Origin: Winogradskyella ouciana | Lineage (GTDB): Bacteria; Bacteroidota; Bacteroidia; Flavobacteriales; Flavobacteriaceae | Assembly (NCBI RefSeq): GCF_009709615.1 | Contig: NZ_WJYA01000003.1 | Coordinates: 210,528 to 274,527 of the forward strand | Direction: 5' to 3' | DNA length: 64,000 nucleotides | Shown: positions 37,906 to 44,668 of the stretch, piece by piece | Layout: every line of letters starts with the position of its first letter | Position numbering within the stretch: position 1 is the stretch's first letter | Notes under the pieces: model-generated | What the model was told of the DNA's origin: nothing | Databases searched by the model: none | What the model saw: only the letters and a program-made list of their open reading frames with translations | Program-made: the position numbers and the translations under genes

Positions 37906-38046
37906 TTATGTTTTTTTAATTTTTATAGCCTTCAGCACTTTATTACCTAATAGTAACTTAACGGTGTACTTTCCATTTTTTAAATGGTCTAAAGAGATGT
38001 AAATGTCTTTGTTAGGCACTGTGCTTTTAATGTTTTTAACATCCAT
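37906..38046 (-). CDS. Small 46-residue ORF at the head of the secreted-protein operon
   Basis: Not a recognised family. From ATG 38046 the product begins MDVKNIKSTVPNKDIYISLD and ends KAIKIKKT. The pattern LDHLKNGKYTVKLLLGNKV looks like the last strands of a T9SS-type sorting domain (compare LKSGIYVLKI), so it may be a remnant of a longer gene or a genuine small protein. An in-frame stop lies 12 codons upstream of the ATG. It ends 8 bp before the LLKKL gene and starts about 50 bp downstream of the -7 element at 38097-38104, so it would be the first ORF on the transcript. Confidence 0.4.
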   Translation of the reverse strand: MDVKNIKSTVPNKDIYISLDHLKNGKYTVKLLLGNKVLKAIKIKKT

Positions 38047-38096
38047 AGTCTGGATAATTGCTTGTATAGGATTACTTTCCTAGATGTTGATTTAGC

Positions 38097-38104
38097 CAAA
38101 TGTA
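38097..38104 (-). promoter_or_regulatory. Probable operon promoter, -7 element
   Basis: On the minus strand this reads TACATTTG, an exact TAnnTTTG match. There is no TTG box 19-21 bases upstream; instead a direct-repeat element begins 23 bases upstream. That is the arrangement expected for an activator-dependent promoter. It would drive the genes from 38046 leftwards. Confidence 0.5.
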
Positions 38105-38126
38105 CTTTAGGATTACTGTTTGCTGA

Positions 38127-38162
38127 TGCACGTATGTAACATTCTCTTGCACTTATGTAACA
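38127..38162. promoter_or_regulatory. Tandem 15-bp direct repeat, candidate HTCS operator
   Basis: TGCACGTATGTAACA (38127-38141) and TGCACTTATGTAACA (38148-38162) differ at one position and are spaced 21 bp, two helical turns, so both face the same side of the DNA. The element lies between the HTCS gene and the operon it probably controls. AraC-type regulators commonly bind such direct repeats next to the -35 region. No further copy was noticed upstream of the second run at 28149. The rest of 38047-38365 contains A+T-rich sequence and a weak AACCC...GGGTT hairpin near 38277. Confidence 0.55.
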
Positions 38163-38365
38163 CAAGCTAAATCGGAAGAAAAAAAATCATTAAATTATTG
38201 TATTACAAATACTTAATACATATAAAAGATAGACGTCTAATGATTAGCGACACCCCGAATACTGAATTGTTCTTAACCCTCTCAATGGGGTTTTTGTAGT
38301 GTTTGGAAAACTAATATTATGGTGTTGGACAACTACTTCGTAGAGGTTAAAGTTATCTGAAGAAT

Positions 38366-41300
38366 CTATGCTTCTGCAATATAACTTCCCGGAGCCTTAC
38401 CGTAAACCTTTTTAAAGCATCTGTTAAAATAAGATGGGGAATTAAAACCTGTTTCGTAGGCAATTTCAGCAATACTTCTATCAGTACGCTCTAATAGTTT
38501 CACCGCTAATTTTAAGCGTTCGTTGTTTATAAACTCTGAAGCAGAAACACCTATCATGCCCTTGATCTTTCTATGCAACTGCATACGGCTCATAGCGAGG
38601 TGTTCGCTTAATGCTTCCACCGTAAAAGAACTGTCTGTAATATGGCTGTCTAAAATTGTTTTTAACTTGTTTACAAACTCTTGCTCAATACTTGTTACAG
38701 CTACCTCCTTTAATTTAAAGTTCTGCCCATAGCGCTGTTGTAATTTAAGGCGTAACTCAATTAAATTCTTTACCTGGATCAGCAATTTTTCTTTATCAAA
38801 AGGTTTGGTGATGTATGCATCTGCTCCAATCTTTAACCCTTCGATCTCATGAGCTTTATCACTCTTTGCGGTTAGTAATACAATTGGAACATGACTTGTT
38901 TTATCATCTTGCTTTAGCACATTACATAATTCAATACCATCTTTAATTGGCATCATTACATCACTGATAATAAGGTCTGGTATGTTTTGTAGGGCTTTAT
39001 CAATTCCAGATTCACCATTTGTGGCTTCGATAAGTTTGTAGTGGTGTTTTAAAATAGATTTAAGATATAACCTAATGTCTTCATCGTCTTCTACTATTAG
39101 TATAAGCGGTTGGTCCTTTTGATTTTCCTTGTTTAGAGCATCTATTTCAACCTTTGCTTTGTCTATTTCTGTTGAAGTATCTCTGTCTAGTCGACCAGAA
39201 ATCTCGGAAGCCTTAAAGTAAGACCGCTCTATTGGAAGTGATACCGTAAATTGAATCTCATCGGTATTTACAATATGGGCTACAATACTACCATGGGATA
39301 ATGTAACAAGCTCCCTAATTAAAGATAAACCAATGCCAGCACCGTCACTGTGTTTGTCTGCTTGGTAATAACGCTCAAACAATTTTTGTAAGTCGTCCTG
39401 ATTAAGTGTTGAGCCCGAGTTAAGAACGGTTATAATCAATTGCCCTTCGTTATTTTGAGCATTAAAGCGTATGCGACCGCCTTGTGGCGTATATTTTAAA
39501 GCGTTAGACAGTAAATTGGTGACTATCTTTTCCAGAGCATCTCTATCAAACCAAGCCTTATCAGAAGTATTTACTTCATAGTAAAACTCAAGACCTTTTT
39601 GCTTTGCTCTAAAATCGAATAGGTGGGCCAACTGCTTTAAAAACACATCCAAATCGTCTTCACTGACATTGAGTTTTAAATGTCCCGACTCTAACTTTGA
39701 AAGATCAAGAATTTGATTGACCAAATTCAACAATCGTTTGGCATTTCGTTTTACTAAGGAGAGTTCCTCCTTATCGTCTGAGTTTAAGCTGGGCTTTTTT
39801 AACTGGTTGTCAATAGGACCAGAAATCAAGGTTAAAGGTGTTCTAAACTCATGGGAAATATTGGTAAAAAGCCTATTTTTAAATTCATCCAATTGTTTTA
39901 AGCGTGTTGCTTCTTTATGTTCAAATTCTAATTTATTCTTTATCTGTAGGCGCCACTGTAAGTATTTAAAAAAGACAAATAACGCTGTTAAAATCAATAG
40001 GCCATAAAGGGTGTATGCTAAATTTGTAGCAAACCAGGGTTTATTAATCTTAAAGCTGTAGATGGCAGGTTCTTCGTTCCACACATCATCATAATTACTT
40101 GAAATTACCTGAAACTCATAATCATTAGGTGGAAGGTTGGTATAACGTACAAAATTTATGTTTTCGCCTTCTTGCCAGTCATCATCGTAGTTAACAAGTT
40201 TATATTTAAAGTTATTTCTATTTGGAGATGAGTAATGTAAGCTATTAAATGTGAAATTTACAGTATTCTCTTTGTGTGTAAAGTTACCTGAGTTAAATAC
40301 AGATTGAAGCTTTTCATTAACTTCTACTTTTGTAATTATTGTAGTCGTTAATGTTGTATTATGCTCAATATCATTTGGGTTAAACCAATTAACCCCTTTT
40401 GTGCCTCCAAAATAAAATAGATTACGTTTTTGATCTTTTACTCCTGATCTGGTTGTAAAATAAGGAGACTGCAAACCGTCTAACTTGTCATAGTTTTCTA
40501 CCTCTAAACTTTTGGTATTGAATTTTGTGATACCTTGATTGGAACTTAACCATAGGTTATCACCATCTGGCAAAATGGCACATATAGTAGAACCAGCAAA
40601 ACCAAAAGATCTATCATAAACAATTTTTTCTCTTGTATTAGGATCGAATTTAATTAATCCTAACGTATTAGTACCAATCCAAATGGTATCATTGGGATCT
40701 ATATATAGATATCTTGCTAGACCTTCGAATTCATTAAATCGTTCTATAGTATCGGTTTCAGGATCAATTCTACAAAGCCCCTTGTACTTTGTTCCAACCC
40801 AAAGATTATTATGACTATCCTCAGTAATTGAGTAAATTAAATCACTTGATATAGAATTAAATTTCTCTGGATAGTGCCTGTATTGTTTAACAACACCCAT
40901 TTCTGGGTCAAATTGAATTAACCCATTATCTGAGGTAGATAACCACACCCTCTTTTTGGAATCTTGGAAGATGTGATAAATGTAGCCAACATCTATGCTG
41001 GGCTCAGAATTGCTATTAAAAGTATGTATGCTACCATCTGGCTTTAAAATCTGTATTTCTGGTGTTTCATTGGCTATCCACAAATCTTTACCTATAAATT
41101 TTAAATAAGCAATCTTATCAGATCTTAATTCAGAATTTTTGGTGTTATATGCTGTAAATCTGGTTTTAGTACTATCTAGATGAACTACCCCATAATTGTG
41201 GGTTCCCATCCAGATACCTCCATTATGATCTATATCCAAGCTTTTAACAAGAGTAAGATTTACATCGTTAGGTACTCTATCGTTTGTAAACACATTAAAT

Positions 41301-42286
41301 TTTTGAAGCTTTTCGTCGTACAGGCAGAGACCACCTCCATCTGTTCCAATCCATATATTATTGGTTCTATCTTCATAAATTGCTATGATACAATCGTAAG
41401 GTATAGCATTAGGATTTTGCTTATTTTGTCTAAAATTTAAAATGATTTGTTCCTTAAAATTAACCAGAAATAAACCATGGCCATAAGAGCCTATCCATAA
41501 GCGGTCCTTACTATCAAAAAATAGATTATGGATATACAAGTTTTCTGGTAAAGGATAATTTGGAAACCCTTTAAAAACCTGAAATTTATCAGCAGTCTCA
41601 TTATGTTTAAAAATCTTGTTTAAATAAGTACCCACAAAAATTCCATGATTCTCAGAAGCGCCAATAACCGTAGTGTGAGATTCATCTAAAATAGGAATAT
41701 TATACTTTATATACTGATTATCTGGTGTGATTTTGTAGACACCAGAGGTTGTAGAAGCCCAAATGTTATTTTGAATTTCTGCAAATTCATTGACGTTAAC
41801 AGGAAAATCTTTCTTCTCGAGAATTTGTATAGTATCATTAGTAACACGGTTTATTTTAAAAATCCCGTTATTCGATGTCCCTATAAAGTAATTAAGGTTT
41901 TGATCTTGGTATAATACCTTAGGCATAGGCACATTGCCTATTACCGTAAAAGTTTCTTCCTTACTATTTAATTTCTCAATGATTCGTTCACCGGTAATGA
42001 TCCACGTGTTTTTCTCCCGATCGGTATATATTTTTTTGTCGTAAATAACAATATCACTCTCACTTACAAAGTTTTTAGGAAAATATTTAATGGTTTTACC
42101 ATCATATTTACTCAAGCCATTAACGCTAGCTATCCAGATAAACCCAAGGCTATCTTGTGTAATCCCAAGAGCACCTGATGGCATATCTTCATTTTCATTT
42201 GAGAGTTGTTTAAAACTAAATGACTTATCCCCTTGCGAATATCCCAATAAAATGCTTAAAATAAAAAAAACAGAAAACAACCGCAT
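38366..42286 (-). CDS. HTCS: hybrid sensor histidine kinase / response regulator / AraC-type regulator
   Basis: 1306 residues combining a whole two-component system. A signal peptide precedes about twelve reg_prop propeller repeats (IWIGTDGGGLCLYD, LWVGTKYKGLC; about 30-650), a Y_Y_Y domain (about 680-750) and a membrane helix (about 757-777). The kinase has the H-box NISHEFRTPLTL (H812) and an HATPase with DGAGIGLSL. A receiver domain has D1109 in ISDVMMPIKDG. The C-terminal AraC-type HTH (about 1200-1306) contains AEIAYETGFNSPSYFNRCF. HTCS proteins sense ligands in the periplasm, usually glycan fragments, and activate adjacent genes. Here the neighbours are secreted proteins without SusC/D. 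Confidence 0.95.
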   Translation of the reverse strand: MRLFSVFFILSILLGYSQGDKSFSFKQLSNENEDMPSGALGITQDSLGFIWIASVNGLSKYDGKTIKYFPKNFVSESDIVIYDKKIYTDREKNTWIITGERIIEKLNSKEETFTVIGNVPMPKVLYQDQNLNYFIGTSNNGIFKINRVTNDTIQILEKKDFPVNVNEFAEIQNNIWASTTSGVYKITPDNQYIKYNIPILDESHTTVIGASENHGIFVGTYLNKIFKHNETADKFQVFKGFPNYPLPENLYIHNLFFDSKDRLWIGSYGHGLFLVNFKEQIILNFRQNKQNPNAIPYDCIIAIYEDRTNNIWIGTDGGGLCLYDEKLQKFNVFTNDRVPNDVNLTLVKSLDIDHNGGIWMGTHNYGVVHLDSTKTRFTAYNTKNSELRSDKIAYLKFIGKDLWIANETPEIQILKPDGSIHTFNSNSEPSIDVGYIYHIFQDSKKRVWLSTSDNGLIQFDPEMGVVKQYRHYPEKFNSISSDLIYSITEDSHNNLWVGTKYKGLCRIDPETDTIERFNEFEGLARYLYIDPNDTIWIGTNTLGLIKFDPNTREKIVYDRSFGFAGSTICAILPDGDNLWLSSNQGITKFNTKSLEVENYDKLDGLQSPYFTTRSGVKDQKRNLFYFGGTKGVNWFNPNDIEHNTTLTTTIITKVEVNEKLQSVFNSGNFTHKENTVNFTFNSLHYSSPNRNNFKYKLVNYDDDWQEGENINFVRYTNLPPNDYEFQVISSNYDDVWNEEPAIYSFKINKPWFATNLAYTLYGLLILTALFVFFKYLQWRLQIKNKLEFEHKEATRLKQLDEFKNRLFTNISHEFRTPLTLISGPIDNQLKKPSLNSDDKEELSLVKRNAKRLLNLVNQILDLSKLESGHLKLNVSEDDLDVFLKQLAHLFDFRAKQKGLEFYYEVNTSDKAWFDRDALEKIVTNLLSNALKYTPQGGRIRFNAQNNEGQLIITVLNSGSTLNQDDLQKLFERYYQADKHSDGAGIGLSLIRELVTLSHGSIVAHIVNTDEIQFTVSLPIERSYFKASEISGRLDRDTSTEIDKAKVEIDALNKENQKDQPLILIVEDDEDIRLYLKSILKHHYKLIEATNGESGIDKALQNIPDLIISDVMMPIKDGIELCNVLKQDDKTSHVPIVLLTAKSDKAHEIEGLKIGADAYITKPFDKEKLLIQVKNLIELRLKLQQRYGQNFKLKEVAVTSIEQEFVNKLKTILDSHITDSSFTVEALSEHLAMSRMQLHRKIKGMIGVSASEFINNERLKLAVKLLERTDRSIAEIAYETGFNSPSYFNRCFKKVYGKAPGSYIAEA

Positions 42287-42390
42287 AAGATATTGGAAAT
42301 TAAAGACTTAAATTAACAATAAAATTACTAAAACAATACTATTTTAAATAATTATGCTCTCTCAGCAATATTCTATAATAAAGATTTAAT

Positions 42391-42625
42391 TTATGAAACC
42401 ATATTCTTAGCATGAGCATTAACTTCTTCTTCAGCCAAGATAATTTTATTAAGCAAGAAATGTTTCTTCCTATGTAAAATGCTTGGCTGTTAAAAATCTT
42501 GAGTAGTTAGCTTTCCAATGACCTTTGCGCATGCCATCAAAGCCATAGCGCATTAATACTCCATTATCTAAAACATCATTAACTTCTTTGCGCTCTAAAT
42601 CGCTGAATAACTCAAATCCTGGCAT
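42391..42625 (-). pseudogene. Chimeric DegT-type aminotransferase pseudogene
   Basis: From ATG 42625 the first 39 codons match the intact aminotransferase at 20167-21360 (MPGFELFSDLERKEVNDVLD and onward to GHWKA), then the frame runs into unrelated sequence and stops at TAG 42470-42472. In another frame the following DNA reads KIFNSQAFYIGRNISCLIKL and SW, then after a 1-base deletion AEEEVNAHAKNM, which is the C-terminus of the same family but clearly more diverged. About 950 bp of the middle are missing. So the start derives from a near-identical copy and the end from a distant paralogue. The rest of 42287-42390 is A+T rich with nothing recognised. Confidence 0.85.
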
Positions 42626-42785
42626 AAATTATCTTAAAATTAAAGTCTTAATATTAAAACAATTTTAAGTTTCTGCCAAGGGTTTGATATTAAAATTACT
42701 ACAATTCAATGATAGTATCCGATAAAGGTTTTCTTACTTTTTTTAAGCTTGCGAACATATCGTCTTCAGCTCTATAACCTACAGG
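42507..42785. repeat. Right copy of the 278/279-bp direct repeat
   Basis: Same orientation as 21242-21519, about 97% identical. It covers the 5' end of the aminotransferase pseudogene, the spacer, and the 3' end of the intact nitroreductase gene. At this end the nitroreductase is complete and the aminotransferase is broken, the reverse of the left copy. Confidence 0.9.
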
Positions 42786-43325
42786 AAGTAATAATACCGA
42801 GCTGAGCCCATGATTATCTAACTCTAAAGCCTTGTCCAATTCTGAAGGTATAAATCCTTCCATTGGGCAACTGTCTATATTCTCAACCGCACAAACGGTC
42901 ATTAGATTTCCCAAAGCTATATATGCTTGTCGTGTAGCCCAATTATACTTTTTGTCTGAAGGCATATTGTTAATCGTGGTTTTTAAACCTTTTCTAAATG
43001 GGTTTAAAATATCATCTGGCGTATTTCTCAAAGCCTTAACGGCATCAAAATGTTGGTCAACATCTTTATCGTCTATTTCATTCTGTATGCACAATATCAA
43101 CAAATGAGAAGCATCTGCTACTTGACGCTGTCCATAAGAAAGCGGAACTAATTTCTCTCTAACTTCTTGATCTTCAATTACCACCATCTTTAAAGTTTGC
43201 AAACCGTAAGACAAAGCTGTTAAATTAAAAGCTTCTTTTAAAACATTAAGTTTTTCTTGAGGTAGTTGTTTACTAACATCGAACTTTTTAGTGGCGTAAC
43301 GCCATTTTAACTTCTCAATTATCAT
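42699..43325 (-). CDS. NAD(P)H-dependent nitroreductase-family flavoprotein
   Basis: 208 residues, the usual length for NfsB-type FMN oxidoreductases. The N-terminal RYATKKFD is the conserved FMN-phosphate-binding block. It is followed by SYGLQTLKMVVIED, and late in the protein by YIALGNLMTVCAVENIDSCPMEGF, the FMN-binding helix and loop. It would reduce quinones, nitroaromatics or similar substrates in the cytoplasm. The start at ATG 43325 gives the typical MIIEKLKWRYATKKF opening. It is divergent from the MocA-type gene. Confidence 0.9.
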   Translation of the reverse strand: MIIEKLKWRYATKKFDVSKQLPQEKLNVLKEAFNLTALSYGLQTLKMVVIEDQEVREKLVPLSYGQRQVADASHLLILCIQNEIDDKDVDQHFDAVKALRNTPDDILNPFRKGLKTTINNMPSDKKYNWATRQAYIALGNLMTVCAVENIDSCPMEGFIPSELDKALELDNHGLSSVLLLPVGYRAEDDMFASLKKVRKPLSDTIIEL

Positions 43326-43421
43326 GTTCTTATTTTTTGTAAAAATACATAATTAACTCAAGGGTGAAATTATATTCAAAGATGGAATATTTTGAATAAA
43401 TTTATATCCAATTCTCTGCAA

Positions 43422-44006
43422 ATGAATATCGCTATCCTAATTTTGGCGGCTGGAGGCTCTTCAAGAATGAAAGCAACCAAGCAATTGCTACCCATTGATA
43501 ACAATACCATGTTAGGCCTAACAATTGAGCGTGCTTTAAATTCTAAAGCCAATAAAGTCTTTTGTGTTTTGGGTGCCAATTCAGAAGAAGTCAGTAAATC
43601 TATAGCAGGCTACAATGTAAAAGTTATTCTCAATTCTGAATTTGAAAAAGGTCTCAGCTCTAGTATTATTAAGGGAATTGAATCAATAAAACCTTATTCC
43701 TTCAATGCTGTTTTAATCACTTTAGCTGACCAACCAAATGTTGATACTGAGTATATAAACACATTGATTGACACTTCAATAAAGCACTCACAACATATAA
43801 TCGCATCAAATTATTCAGGCGCTTATGGTGTTCCAGCTATTTTCCCGAGTAAATTTTTTGATCAATTAATGCAATTAAAGGGTGATAAAGGAGCAAAAGT
43901 ATTCCTGAACTCAAATTTAGAAACGGTCATAGCTGTAGAAGCAAAAGATCAACTTATAGACATAGATACAAGAGAAGATTATTTAAATTATTTAAAAAAC
44001 ACGTAA
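43422..44006 (+). CDS. MocA-type molybdenum cofactor nucleotidyltransferase
   Basis: 194 residues from ATG 43422; an upstream in-frame TTG is rejected because the family starts right at the beta strand. The signature ILAAGGSSRMKATKQLLP is the NTP-binding P-loop-like motif of MobA/MocA-type enzymes. Then come CVLGANSEEV, LADQPNVDTEYI and GVPAIFPSKFF, as in MocA. MocA attaches CMP to molybdopterin, giving the cytosine-dinucleotide cofactor used by xanthine-oxidase-family enzymes. The two genes downstream encode exactly such an enzyme, so it very probably makes their cofactor. No xdhC-type chaperone gene is present in the window. Confidence 0.85.
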   Translation: MNIAILILAAGGSSRMKATKQLLPIDNNTMLGLTIERALNSKANKVFCVLGANSEEVSKSIAGYNVKVILNSEFEKGLSSSIIKGIESIKPYSFNAVLITLADQPNVDTEYINTLIDTSIKHSQHIIASNYSGAYGVPAIFPSKFFDQLMQLKGDKGAKVFLNSNLETVIAVEAKDQLIDIDTREDYLNYLKNT

Positions 44007-44098
44007 GTCATTTTTCTATATGTTGATTATTAAATACTTACATCGATAAAAATCACACAAATATTTTATAACTTTAGCTGAACTCATTTTTTAGGATT

Positions 44099-44560
44099 AT
44101 GGCAACTTTTAATTTAAAAGTAAACGGAAAAAGCAAAACTGTTAACGTGGACAATGACACGCCTTTGCTTTGGGTGCTTCGTGATGAACTCAATTTATTA
44201 GGTACGAAGTACGGCTGTGGAATTGCACAATGTGGTGCTTGTACCGTACATGTTGATGGTGTTGCAATAAGAAGCTGCTCCGTACCAGCTTCTAATATAG
44301 CGGATTCTGAAATTACAACTATCGAAGGCCTTGCTAAAGAAAAACTACACCCTGTACAAGAAGCTTGGAAAGAGCTTGATGTTCCGCAATGTGGTTACTG
44401 CCAAGCAGGTCAGATAATGACAGCTACTTCATTTTTAAAGCAAAACCCAAGTCCAAATAATGAAGATATTAGAAATGCCATGAATGGTAATCTATGCCGT
44501 TGTGCAAGTTATAATAGAATTGAAAAAGCAGTGGCTTTAGCTGCCAAAAAAATGTCTTAA
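44099..44560 (+). CDS. (2Fe-2S)-binding subunit of a molybdenum hydroxylase (IorA type)
   Basis: 153 residues. A plant-ferredoxin-type domain has the first cluster motif GTKYGCGIAQCGACTVHVDG plus RSC. A four-helix domain has the second cluster motif QCGYCQAGQIM and NGNLCRCASY. These are the two [2Fe-2S] centres of xanthine-oxidase-family enzymes that pass electrons from the molybdenum site. Size and sequence match the IorA/aldehyde-dehydrogenase small subunit. It lies 108 bp upstream of the large subunit. It has no signal of its own and would ride with the Tat-exported large subunit. Confidence 0.95.
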   Translation: MATFNLKVNGKSKTVNVDNDTPLLWVLRDELNLLGTKYGCGIAQCGACTVHVDGVAIRSCSVPASNIADSEITTIEGLAKEKLHPVQEAWKELDVPQCGYCQAGQIMTATSFLKQNPSPNNEDIRNAMNGNLCRCASYNRIEKAVALAAKKMS

Positions 44561-44567
44561 AGCATAA

Positions 44568-44587
44568 CCTGCCTGCCGACAGACAGG
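44568..44587. repeat. Short palindromic element between the hydroxylase subunit genes
   Basis: CCTGCCTG (44568-44575) and CAGACAGG (44580-44587) form an 8-bp stem with one mismatch and a CCGA loop. Its G+C content stands out from the A+T-rich spacer. Palindromes of the CCTGCCTG-CCGACAGGCAGG kind recur in flavobacterial genomes as far as I recall. It may reduce read-through or stabilise the small-subunit message. Confidence 0.45.
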
Positions 44588-44668
44588 TGGGCATTTGGCA
44601 AGAAAACAGATACTGCCAATCTAAATTATTACATTACTTAGCGATAAGTGATAGCAAAACTTCTAGAG

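Noticed and set aside
38277..38300. AACCC...GGGTTTTTG hairpin as a + strand terminator
   Set aside because: The stem is only about five pairs and there is no + strand gene before it.
21520..42506. Prophage, ICE or composite transposon as the explanation of the repeat-bounded segment
   Set aside because: I see no transposase, integrase, relaxase or phage structural gene in the interval; the S74 protein carries a signal peptide and is not in a tail cluster. The direct repeats alone do not show a mobile element.
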